Positions 47,317-58,380 of a DNA stretch of 64,000 nucleotides are shown piece after piece. Position 1 is the stretch's first letter, and each line of letters begins with the position of its first letter. The stretch is taken from contig MNCI01001420.1 of NCBI GenBank assembly GCA_015680685.1, forward strand, positions 63,741 through 127,740, given 5' to 3'. The notes beneath the pieces were generated by a model. The model did not search any database and was not told the origin of the DNA. It saw only the letters and a list, made by a program, of their open reading frames with translations. The position numbers were made by a program, and so were the translations under genes. This stretch comes from Gnetum montanum (lineage: Eukaryota; Streptophyta; Gnetopsida; Gnetales; Gnetaceae).

Positions 47317-49470
47317 CGATGATACCAAACCACTAGTCCCACAAGAATGCAAGGTGGTATACACCCATCTAGATGAGTTTGTGCCAAATTTCACCTTCAT
47401 CCTACATCAGGATGAATAGATGCGATGGCATGATATGGAGGGCAACGTCATCTTACCCCCTGATCAATTTTTGCCTAGGATGCTATTCAAAATCCTTAAG
47501 AAGTTGGAAATCTTATATCTTCACGAAGAATACGTTGTGGATGGATACAACACTCAAAACTACTATCCCACTAAAACAAAACATAAAAGAGATCAATGTC
47601 AAGAGAAACTCCATGAAGCTACAAAGGGAAAACACACCAATCCCTTGTTCCTAATACACCAAGATGACAATGAGGATCCTCCCTTGGAAGGTTCTCAACA
47701 TGATTCTCCACCCCCTATTATAGATGGTGAGGGTGTGAACCTAACCCTCTGATCAACTATTCATAAACTAGGTTCAAGAAAAAGTGATAGATAAGGTAGG
47801 GACTTGGGTAAGCATCATAATAACAAGGGATCTAAGGATGGTGATGGTAATAAGCGTAAGAGTGGTGGTGGTGGTGGTCCACCTTCGTCTTCATTCTCTT
47901 CATCCAATTCCAAACATTCCTCTTCATCTGATGATTCTCATGGAAGCCATTGTCGAAACAATTGTGATGAAGGTGATCAGAAAAATAACAATGACTATGA
48001 AGGCCACAAAAATTGAAGGGGTGGCCGAAACCATCATCAATGTTATCAATGCAGCAATGATGATGAACCTCTTTTAGCAACTCAAAATACGCTCAACATT
48101 GCAAAGGTAGTTAAAATCCTGACTAGGCATATGAAGGATAGTTGGATCAAGCACCTATATATGAACAATATTCCAAGATTTGAGAGGGGGGGGGGGNTGG
48201 ATGCCACCATGGGATGATACTATTCACTCTTACACCAATGTCCTGGCCATGGTTGCTCTTAGAGAGAACAACTTTTCCACATCATAGATGGGATTAGAGC
48301 TAAAACAAGAAGAACCCTTGGGGTGTATGCCCAACGAAGGTTATCTGAAATGAGAGCTCATCATATCCAAAGGTTAATTGAGCATGTAGCAAAAGAAGAA
48401 GGTGATCTACGAAAGAGGGAAAGTGCTGAAGAGTATAACAGGGGCCCTTCCATTAGAAAAGGAGAGATCCAATTTTGTCACAAGGAGGAATCACCACTTT
48501 ATGAAGTGGTGAATAGAAAGACCTTTCCAATCCAAAAATCTATTTTTAAAATTTTTGCCAAGGTTGACAAGTTATGGGTCTCTTTATATGGAAAATCTCA
48601 AATCACTTTGAAGATTACTAAAGAATCCAAAGAGAAAAATAGTGATCATAATCATAGGAAGTGAAAAGAAGTTGAACGTGCCTACCAAAGAGGTAAGGGT
48701 AAAGCTACTACAATAGAGGAAGTTGTTGAGTCTAATTCTGATAATGAAACTGAATGTGACATTTTCCAATACAAATATCCAAAGGGATGTTACCCTGTCG
48801 TGTCATGCTTACAAGAGTCTGGAGTGTATGCATTGAGTCCTTGACTAGCATGTAGGTAAGCTCGTAGACGATTGCCTTAGCCTCAAGGCATCCCAAGGCA
48901 CTTCCACCAACAACAAAAAGCTTGCTACCCAAGTGGAACTCCTCCATAACCCTATAAACAATACCAATAGTGGTATCAACCACAGTCATGGGAAATGCCA
49001 CCACCAAGGCAATAGTACCCTTATAAGTAACCATATCCATATGGGTACTATGTTCAACAACCCATCTCCGCTAGGAGTTTTACAAGTCATACATCATTCC
49101 AACATCACTATTACCCTTCAAAGTACCACTGAATACATTCATCATGTACTTTAGGGGAAAACCCATATCCATATCCATATCATCCTCTGCATCCCTTTAC
49201 ACATACACCTCCACCTTCAACCCATTACCTCCTGCTCCATCCATGCAAGGTGAAATTCCTACATAGCTGCAACAACGAAATGCTACAAGGGCTGTACACT
49301 CACAACCAATTTTTCAACCAAGTGGTCTAGATAATTGATCAAGAAAAATACTTTTCATCTAGCCCAATAGTCCTCTCCAGCCCTCACAACCTACTCTAGC
49401 TAATCATCCTACATCTCCATCACCCTCATCCTCTTCATCAAATACCTTCAAGTGTCCTTCAAACCAAGTG
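47317..49470 (+). pseudogene. gag: gag of element D, broken and missing its capsid core
   Basis: The N-terminal part differs from A-C: KPLVPQECKVVYTHLDEF, then EGNVILPPDQFLPRMLFKIL, then a low-complexity Gly/Ser/Asp/His region (47804-48016). Homology to the other gags begins at LYMNNIPRFERG (about 48155) but breaks in a G-run with an N at 48197. It resumes at the region equivalent to RYYSLLN, then LFHIIDGIRAKTRRTLGVYA (48270-48330). About 280 bp of capsid-coding sequence present in B is missing. The knuckle is degenerate (CDIFQYKYPKGC: second Cys and His lost). The tail is Pro/Tyr/His-rich. Three or more shifts. Confidence 0.8.
48197..48197. other. Single ambiguous base after a G-run
   Basis: GGGGGGGGGGGN at 48186-48197 marks uncertain assembly exactly where the capsid core of gag is missing. 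Confidence 0.9.
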
Positions 49471-49479
49471 TCACCTAAG

Positions 49480-49860
49480 ATCTACATTGTAATGTTAAGT
49501 CATGCTGTTTCTAACTAAATCAAGGCTGACAATCTTCTTACAAAAAGTTCTGAACCAAGAAGTCCACACATTTATCTACAAATTTCTAGACAAGAGCCAT
49601 GCAAGGCTCTTCTTGATTCTGGTTCCAGAGTTCACATGATCTTCCATGATATGTACAAGGCCTAGAACCTACCACCTCTTAACAAGAGCAACATCTATCT
49701 AGAATTAGTAGATTAGTCGATTACTATCCCTTTGGTAGAGGAAATTATAACCACTATTTGTGGATGGTCTTATCCTATTTATTTTTTAGTAATCAAGATG
49801 GAAAATTGCAAAAATGACTTCCCCATCATCATGTAAAGGGCTTGGTTAAGCACAGTCAAC
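49480..49860 (+). pseudogene. pol: Protease region of element D
   Basis: CKALLDSGSRVHMIF (about 49598-49645) holds the aspartic protease active-site triplet DSG (normally D-S/T-G). Downstream ITTICGWSYPIYFLVIK is the expected hydrophobic flap-side strand. In-frame stops follow. Retroviral-type protease matures Gag-Pol in the particle. Confidence 0.8.
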
Positions 49861-50440
49861 GTGTGAATGGGTATAAGGGACCTATCTTTAGAAATATCTA
49901 AGGAAAATGAGCTAGGTAAGATTGAGAAGAAGCATATACCATGCATCACGTATAGCGATAATGGGTGTAATTACATGCAAAATATTTGGTTAATCAAGAG
50001 TACATACATTAAGGCATGCAATCAGTGTGCACAAGAAATTAACATTCAAAAGTGTCTATACACAGTAGCAACAAAGTAGGAGGGCACCATGTGTCTGATA
50101 GTTGATTTAGATAATAGCACAATATGCATGAAACCAACTGAGAGCCTAACATGTGCATATGTTAAAGGCATGGACAAAATTGAACAAGTTCATTCCCAAC
50201 TCTTTGATAAAGATGATAATAACTATTGGGGAGAGTTGGAAATCCCCAATCACTTCAAGTAGGAGCCCTTAGAACTAAAAAATTTACTGGCTAGAATGGA
50301 ATATGCATTTTTAAAGAATGGTAAATCGATCATCATTAATGGCAAATTTGCTGCTAAGCAAAAAGAAAAATTATTGAAAGTGGTGAATAAATGGTCAATA
50401 GCCTTTGCTTGGTCATATCTAGAGCTAACAGGAATCAATC
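49861..50440 (+). pseudogene. Protease-RT linker region of element D
   Basis: Partly open frames (MGIRDLSLEISKENELGKIE; DGELEIPNHF-like; KLLKVVNKWSIAFAWSYLEL). The last segment is the familiar lead-in to gypsy RT (LL..VL..H..AFAW). No separate enzyme. Confidence 0.7.
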
Positions 50441-51370
50441 CAAGAATATGCCAACATCACATCTACATCGACTAGGCCATGAAGCCTAATAGGTAGCTAC
50501 AGAGGCAACTAAACCCCAAATTGAAGCAAATCATTAAGGAGAAGATAAAGCAACTCCTCAAGATGGGCTTTATCTATCTAATCATGAATAGTAAGTGGGT
50601 TAATTCACTCGTAATTGTACCAAATAATAGTGGCAAATGGTGAGTCTACATCAACTTTAGATTGTTAAATATCGCAACATTTAAGGATTACTTTCCTTTG
50701 CCATTTGTGGATCAAGTATTAGACATCATATCTAGGCATTGTTATTATAGTTTCTTGGCTAGTTATGGTGGCTATAACCAAATTCAGATTGCATTTGAAA
50801 ATCAGGCCAAGACAACATTCATGAGTTCCTAGAGGACTTTTGCATATTGTAAGATGCCATTTGGCTTATGTAATGCCCATGCAACATTTCAACGCTTGGT
50901 TCTTAGCATCTTTCAACAGCAAATTAGTAGTGGTATTGAAGTGTTCATGGATGACATTTCCAACTATGGAGCTACCTTAAAGCAAGCCTTGGACAAACTT
51001 AAACAAGTATTGAAAAGATGTGTCGAGACAAATCTATGACACAACTAGCAAAAGAGTCATCTCATGGTTCAAGAAGGCATTGTGCTAGGGCACCAAATTT
51101 CACAAAAATGGATTGAGGTAGACCTAGAAAAGATAAGGGTCATCTATGGAATAACATGCCAACTAGAGATCGTTAAAGATGTTTAATCATTTCTTGGACA
51201 CACTGGCTACTATCGGTGATTTATTGAGAATTTCTCTAAGATTGCAAATCTGTTAGTAGAAGTTACAAAGAAAGATGCACCTTTCATTTGGACCAAGGAA
51301 TGTGAGCGCGCATTCGAAAAATTGAAGGAGAAACTCGTAGAAACACCAATCCTACAAATAGCAAACTAGT
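50441..51370 (+). pseudogene. pol: Reverse transcriptase region of element D
   Basis: Order: RQLNPKLKQIIKEKIKQLLK (50500), VNSLVIVPN, VYINFRLLN (50648), YFPLPFVDQVLD, GYNQIQIAFENQAKTTFM, KMPFGLCNAHATFQR (50850-50895), the catalytic FMDD (50945-50956), then VQEGIVLGHQISQKWIEVDL (51070-51125) and SFLGHTGYYR. FMDD and QEGIVLGH with this spacing place it with Athila-like Ty3/gypsy RTs. Stops include TAG in place of expected Gln or Trp, for example after FMSS. Confidence 0.88.
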
Positions 51371-51780
51371 CCAAACCTTTCAATATCATGACAAATGCAT
51401 CTAACTATGCTTTGGGAGTAGTGCTCATGTAGATGGATGATAAGAAACATCCATACTACATTCATTGAGCGAGTTGAAGTGTCGTGGGAGCATAGTTAAG
51501 TTACACCACCATAGAGAAAGAGTTAATGGAAGTAGTGTACACATTAGAAAAGTTCAGGCACTATGTGGTTGGTTACAAAGTATTTGTGCATATGAACCAT
51601 AGTGAAATTCACTTCCTCATGAATAAGTCGACGATGAGCCCTCATGTTATATGGTGGCTTGTGATCTTGCAGGAATTTGATCTCACTATGGTAGATCAAA
51701 AAGAAATTGAGAATGTGGTTGCTGACCACCTCTCTTGCTTAAGATGGGATGACAAAGAGGAGGAGTGCCTGCTCTCTGAT
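51371..51780 (+). pseudogene. pol: RNase H region of element D
   Basis: FNIMTNASNYALGVVL: the first catalytic Asp of the usual TDAS motif is Asn. Then TTIEKELMEVVYTLEKFRHY, VFVHMNHSEIHFLM and a final VVADHLSCL (51716-51745). Degrades RNA in RNA-DNA hybrids during reverse transcription; here inactive by stops and the Asp loss. Confidence 0.85.
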
Positions 51781-53158
51781 TAGTTTCTAGACAAACTCCT
51801 CTTTACTAGAGTAATAAGCGAAAAAATGCCTAAAAACGCAATATGGTATAATGGCATCCTCACATATCTTCTCACTCAAGAGATGCCACAAGACTTGGAT
51901 TTTAGGAAAAAAGAACAATTTCTTCATCGGGTCAAATACTTCATATAAATCAACCAACACCTTTATAAGGTGTGTGTTGATGGCCTAATCTATTGGTGTG
52001 TCCTTGACAAAGATCAACTACGTGTTCTCCAAGATGCTCATGAAGGGCCCTATGGAGGCCACTATGTAGGGAGACGCACGTCCATAAAAATCCTAATGGT
52101 AGGATACTATTGGCCTACAATCTTTAGGAATGCCCACTAGTTCATCAAGTCTTGTGATCATTGTCAACGTGATGGAGGGATGACCGGTCGCAATGAAGGT
52201 TCTCAACAATGGATTCAATCACTAAAACCTTTTGACATATGGGGCATTGAGTTCATGGGTCCCATCACACCCATGTCCAATGAAAAGGCATATATTATAG
52301 TAGTAGTTGACTATTGCATGAAATGGGTAGAAGCAGCAGCCATTACTGATTATACATCATCCACTACTGCCAAATTTATACAACAAAATATCATGAATAC
52401 GTTTAGGATGCCACATTCACTAATTTCTGATAATGAAACTCATTTCATAGGTTCCACATTTAGAAAATTAATGTAATGCTTAGGGGTAGAACATGAATTA
52501 ACAACACCTTACCATCCCCAAGCTAATGGTCAAATACTCACATGGATCATTATCAAATATAGGAAGGATTGGAGTACAAAACTTAATAATGCTCTCTAGA
52601 CGTATCATTCAACTTAGAAACTTCCTATTGGCTATTCTCCCTACGAGTTAGTGTATGGGAAACTTCCAATGCTTCCAACCCAATTTGAGTTCGGTTCACT
52701 CTCAATGGCCTATGATCTAAACCTTAACCTAAGTCTAGCACAAAAAGAAAGACTGGTCAACCTGAATATGTTAGATGAAAATCAATTAGTGGCCCTATCC
52801 TTGAATGAGGTGAACAAGGCATTCATCAAGTAATGTCATGACCTTAGAATTAGGAAAATAAAACTTCAACCAGGAGATAAGATTCTTTACTAGAACCCCA
52901 CACATGTACCCCAAAAGACAAAATGCTAAACATTGTGGGAGGGACCTTATATAATTGATCAAACCTTTTTCTCTAGGTCCATGTTGATCTACAAACCTGA
53001 CAGCCCAAATAAAAAGTAGTTGGTCAACATCCAACAAGCGAAGCTTTTCCTTGAACCAAGACAAGCCAGTGTAAATGTCACCTCAATGGATGGACAACCA
53101 CATTCTATTTTTTGGATCTCCTCCTTCCAACTTAGTTGTGCGGGAGATGGCCATCCAT
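51781..53158 (+). pseudogene. pol: Integrase region of element D
   Basis: Zinc-binding part: AHEGPYGGHYVGRRTS then FIKSCDHCQRDGG (HHCC, 52035-52180). Core: DIWGIEFMGPI (52234) where the catalytic Asp is Glu; VDYCMKWVEA; LISDNETHFIGS (second Asp kept, 52420); TTPYHPQANGQ (52503-52535) after which the expected catalytic Glu is absent. C-terminal: LPIGYSPYELVYGKLPMLP and LQPGDKIL, then the degraded GPY-like WEGPYIIDQ. Catalytically dead. Confidence 0.87.
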
Positions 53159-54737
53159 GCTAACCATTAAATTGGCTTATCAATTCTTTCTACTTTTTGT
53201 TTTTCACGTTTTTGATTTTTATAAATTATTTATTTTACAAATTTTTGGATTTTTTCAAATTTTTCTAATTTTACACCATCTTTAGTACTTGTTGAACTTT
53301 TGTGAATATTTTACATTTTCTTATATATTTCTCTTTGTTTGGTTTCATTTAAGTATGAAATTATTTCGGTTTTCATTTTTGCTTATAAAATTCGCTTTAT
53401 TGTCATAGGACACAGTGCCGTTGTTGTTGTTTACTAATGATGGTTTGTGCTTAATGTGTGATTGTTGATGTCTGGTTTCTATTTTTGAATTCTGATGTCT
53501 AATGACTTTGACATGGATTATTTTTCATATAATAGGTAGTGAGTCCACATTCTTTGCCCATCCAATGAACTCTATGGTTTTCCTTATTCTGGAAATTTGA
53601 GGTCCCTTTCATTAAAGAAACTTTTAATCAATCGATGACCATGGTAGTTCCGGAATTAGGAAAGATTCAAAGGTTTGTAAAGGGTGTGAATTCAAGGGGA
53701 CTTAATACTCTTTGTCTTATTCTTCTTACTTGAGTGCTTGAGTGTTTTTCATGGACTTCTTACTATTCCACATCAACTAATAATAGGAAGTTAAATAAGT
53801 CGTTGCATGGTGTGCTTCCTATTTAGAAAAACAACAATCATGGAAATTCAAAGCACATATTTCTACACAAATAAGTCCTCGCATGGTGTGGTTCCTATTC
53901 AAAAACATGACAAAGAAAAGGGAATTCAAAGCACACCCCTTAGACAAATAAATGGGCTACAAGCACTAGTTATGGGAATCGAACAACATGCACCTATGCT
54001 TGAAGGTCCCCTATAACTAAGGCCCTATCTCTCTCAATTCCTACTTCTCTTTTCTTCTTTCTGTGAAATGATGGTTGTTTTGTGGAAGCACTCTTGTGTC
54101 TTGAGTGGGTGGGTTGGTCTTAGAGTGGCGATGCGAAGTCATTAAAAGTGGATGATTTTGGTCTAGATTGAGGATGGAACTTCCTAGGTCATTTTAACCA
54201 CAAATTCCACAAGGGATTTCTTATAACCTCAATTCAAAACTCCATTCCACCTTCTCTATCATCTATCCATTCTACCATAAATTACCTCATTGTCAAGTTC
54301 TATGTCTTGGTCTAATATGTTTGGACTCTTGAGTAGATTCTTTCATGTTGGTCTTTAACTTTTCATGACCATTAATTGACTGTAGGGCCTAGGGACTCTT
54401 CTGGTGAGGTTATGCAAGGGCAAAAAGGGCATGAGGCTGCTATGGGAAGGATCCACTTGCATAGCTCTTAGCTTGGCTAGTTAAGGTTCCTTACCTTTGA
54501 CATTACTACAATCCTATCTTTCACATTTTCCATTGAGTAAATCACTCAGTGCTCCTTAATCTTTCATTTCATTCATCCACCAACTCAATTTTTCTCATTT
54601 TTCTAAACTTCATGAGCTTCAACACCCTCTTGTCATGTTTTCATACTACTCTTGGTCTTTTGAGCTTTCAGTTAATCCCAATTTCATCCAAAAATTCCTT
54701 GTATTTTAAAAGTTTGACCAAGTCAATGGTGGTTGTT
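53159..54737 (+). other. Non-coding spacer of element D
   Basis: T-rich opening (53190-53300), conserved GGGTGTGAATTCAAGGGG block near 53684, and no supported ORF. Corresponds to the spacers of A-C, showing that the spacer is an original component and not a pol remnant. Confidence 0.7.
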
Positions 54738-54820
54738 GATTACATCGATGAGGCCTCATTGATGAAACCAACTGTGTCAATGAGGCCTCATCGACATAGT
54801 GCTTAGATCCTATATATATT
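54738..54820 (+). promoter_or_regulatory. Internal promoter-like module of element D
   Basis: CATCGATGAGGCCTCATTGA (54743-54762) and TCAATGAGGCCTCATCGACA (54777-54796), then TAGTGCTTAGATCC and the TATA box CCTATATATATT (54809-54820). The AGGCCT-centred units and the TCGACATAGTG tail are also found in this element's 3' LTR (TCATCGACATAGTGTTAG, about 58509). Confidence 0.75.
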
Positions 54821-55055
54821 GCTAGACACTTTGGAATTTTTTGCAAATTTCTCATAACACAGGGAATTTGTGAAATTTTTTAGAGTCAAAAACCTTTCTG
54901 AGCTCATAACTTCTCAACTATTTGTGCAAATCACTCCATTTTTCAATCCTGTGTTTACCGAAGGTAAGGTCTTTATCGTGGGGGCTACAAACCTTAAGGT
55001 TTTCAATGAAAAAATCAATGAAATTTTTTGGAAATTTTCCTAGCTCCCCCAAAGG

Positions 55056-55284
55056 GTTAATAACCTTAACCATATATAAACATCAACTTTTTCCTAAGTT
55101 AACCCTTCCAAAAACCTCCAAGATGAATTATTCATAATAACACATAAAATAAATGATAATTGGATTAATTAAATCAACCATAATTACAACTTAGCCAATT
55201 GTAACTATCCTTAAGAGTTAAGGTATCCCAATTGTCTTAAAGTTACAAAGTGATTGCTAATCCATGGTCTTATTATGATTATAG
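55056..55284 (+). other. Predicted intron directly before third ORF, element D
   Basis: Acceptor TTATGATTATAG|ATGG ends at 55284. Donor is weaker, AAAGG|GTTAAT at 55056; 229 bp. The leader exon would start near 54850. Confidence 0.55.
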
Positions 55285-58140
55285 ATGGCACCCAAACAAA
55301 AACATCCACAAGAAGGAGAACCCTCACAACCATAGGAGAAACAACCCAGAGCTAGAAGGGGCTAGCAAGAACAAGGTCAAGAACTACCAAAGGTGACCTA
55401 TGCAACGAGACCTCTTTAGAAGGAGCCCAAAGTGAAATCTATCTTATAGATTCTAGAAGAAGAAGTGCCAACCAAACAACCACATAGAGGAGAAGTGCTT
55501 AGACCCATGCCAAGGCTTAAGGTCACATCGACTCAAGCCTGCCTAAACATCATTCAGTCTCGAGACATTCAAAGATCGATTCTTTAAGAGATCAGGTTTG
55601 GGCCATTTTTAGATAAAGCCCTAGAGGATGTCAAGGCACAACTGCAGACCTCTCCCATGTGGCTAGTCATCATGTCCAATGGGGAATGCTACATGGGAGA
55701 GACCTATCTCTTCTAGAGTACCCAAAGGCTGGGGTCCGTTGTCAAGATTAAGAACATTCAAGTGTCCTACTCGATAGAAGCCATTGCATAGACACTTGGG
55801 TTGCTTGACATAGGAACATAGCTGGTAGAACTATCTACAAAAGATGATCTTGAAGCTAACAGGGAGTGGACCCAGCAATGCTACAAGGTCAACTGTAAGG
55901 AGTATGATGCGCTCACAATAGTGAAGTGGATTTATTTCAAGATTGCGACCTATCATCTCAATTCAATGGTGAGGCCAAGAAAGGTGATTGCTTTTTCCTC
56001 CCGAGTATGCATCACTCTAAGCAAGAAGTTTCTCGTTAACCTTCCAGAACTGCTATACTTGGAGATTGAAAAAAATTTCAAAGAAAATGAACATGGAAGA
56101 AAGACCCTACCTTTTTCATGCCTCATTAGAAAACTTTGCAAAAGGGTAGCCATTGTTCACTACTCTAACGACACCCTCAAGCATGTTCCCTTGGCCTCAT
56201 GGGCAGAAATCATGAAGGATAAAATGCCAACAACAACTCAAGAAGAGGAGTTGCCATTGCCACCATCCACTTAAGAAACAACACTGGAGGCTGTGCAACC
56301 ATTAAAAATTTATAAAAAATCCAACAACAACTCTTAAGCGAACAAGAGAAATAAGCAAGAACAAGTGGGGTGGATCTATCTATGTATCGGCCAGCAATGA
56401 GTCACCTTAATGAGAGAATCCAAATAGTTAGCCAAATGGAGAGGTGTGGCCGCATTTTCTCTATCCAAAGAATGCAGCTACCTTCAAGGTTAGATCCCAA
56501 TGCTTGAGAGGTGACAGTGTCACTAGCAACACATCATCTATTCCCAAAAATCTTTTGGAATGCCACCACTTTCTTGGTAAGGTTGGAGGAAGGGAAAGAG
56601 ATAACTATCTTAGTGATGCAACACCATGGACAGGAGACAGTCGTAGAAGTGGTAGCTAATTATGTAGTTGAAGCATTGAATGCACTTGCAGTGTCTAGAC
56701 CACATGTATCTGCACTCCAAGATGTGCAGACATCCGTAGGCATAATTAGCAGGAAGTTAAATGCAGCTCAACATGAAAAATTATTGGAATGACTGGTAGG
56801 AATCAGGCAACCAACTCTGGACATCTTTGATCTTCCAGAGAACATCACTGCAACCCATTCGAAGCTACTGAATGCAAGGGGTAGATGTATTATTTTGGAG
56901 GGACAACTAGAAACGACCTAAGAGAAAAATCAACGCTTGGCCATGGAGGTTGCCAAACTTCATGCCCAACTTGTAGAATAAGAAATCCTCAGCCCAATAA
57001 TGACAAGAGATGAAGCTATCAAACAGCTTAAGAATGATTTTAGAAGGCTAAGGAGGAGGAAGTGATGGCCATATTCAAATAGTCCATAGTAGAAACTAAA
57101 ATGCACTCAATCAAAAGGAACTTGAATCACATGCACTAAGAGAATGAAGCATTGACCACACAAAATCATCACTTATGAAATGTTGATGCTCAAAGAGATC
57201 AAATGCAAGAATTTATTCATCAACAACAGAGGTAGCTTTCCAAGGTAAACACTGAACTAAGGAAATTGGCTGTGGAAAATCATAATCTATCAATGAAGGA
57301 GGTATACACCTTATGTCAAAATTTTGCCATTGAGATCATTGCCTGGGAGAACGAAGCTCTTAAATTTAAGAAAGTGAAAAATCACTACAAGGACTAGGTT
57401 GGTTTGCAAAAAGAAGTGAATGAAAAAAAATCCAAATGGCAAAGGCAAAAATGAATGAAGCCCTCCAGCAACTCTAGCAAGGAAGAGAGATGTGGTAGCC
57501 CATCTTTGATGGGATTGATACCTACAATAAAGTAGAGATCTACTTGAAGGAGTTGCAAATCGATAAGATGATAAAGTACATGGAGTTGGCCAATCTCTGT
57601 TATGCAAACCTTGGAATGCTAACTATTAGACAGTCATGGTCAGAGTTAAAAAAATAAATGGCTAACTTTTATTTACTATACAAGGTTGAGTTCAAACATC
57701 ACAAGAACACCAAGCAAAAGCTTGAGACTACTAATGCTAAACTCGAAGTTCTTAGAAGGCAATTCGGAGATCAACAATCTATCACTAAGAACATAGCTAC
57801 ATGGATGAACGACTACCAGGAGCTAAAGAACACAATCAGGGCAGTAAACATTGAACACAAAAATTTTGCTGCTTGGTTTGTCAATGCCAAGGAGTTATTT
57901 CTAGCAACGTCATGTCCTTGGGATGTGTCCATTCTAACCCACATTGGGAAAGGTGCATGGACAATGCATGATCCTAGAAGTAAGGAGGAGAAAATGAAAG
58001 CATTATTGGATGCTTTCTACCTCTTGCCTGAAGTTGCAGTAGTAGCAGGACAACCATAGCCACCTCAACCATTACTAGTGCATGAAGCTAGTGGAGGTCC
58101 CTCGAAGCCTCAAGAACCACCACTCCCTAGGACCATTTGA
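55285..58140 (+). pseudogene. Third ORF of element D, broken
   Basis: ATG at 55285 (MAPKQKHPQEGEP), stop at 58138-58140 after LPRTI; about 951 codons, the longest copy. N-terminal basic/Pro/Gln-rich segment, then the domain with NGECYMGETYLF, VSYSIEAIA, LSTKDD, YFKIATYHLN (55921) and CLIRKLCKRVAIVHYSND (56117-56170). A central VEALNALAV block follows (56660-56700), then the long coiled coil to 57900, and SCPWDVSILTHIGKGAWTMH with a DPRSKEEKMKALLDAF end (57915-58015). Less than half of residues match A-C, so this copy is an outgroup, yet length and block order are the same. Role unknown. Confidence 0.85.
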
Positions 58141-58365
58141 TCTTCTTCAACAAGCTTCATACCATCAATGAACATGTTGTTTGATTTTGAAAAGTTGAAT
58201 CATGGTGTTCAATTTTGTGTCCTGAACACCTTCATTTGTTGTAATGTGTTGATTCATACACTCCATTTTTTATCAAGTCAGTCAATTTATTTTGTGTGTA
58301 GAAAAGTTGGTCAGTAATTCCATACCTTTCCAATTTTGTAATAGAACTTGAGGATGAGTTTTCGT

Positions 58366-58380
58366 TCAGTCGTGGGGGTA
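58366..58380 (+). other. Polypurine tract of element D
   Basis: TCAGTCGTGGGGGTA directly before TGATAAGTTAC. The preceding AACTTGAGGATGAGTTTTCG is the lineage-typical pre-PPT phrase. Confidence 0.88.

Noticed and set aside
47784-48080. Repetitive frames on both strands (Met/Val/Ile-rich, His/Asp-rich)
   Set aside because: Alternative readings of the low-complexity Gly/Ser/Asp region of element D gag.
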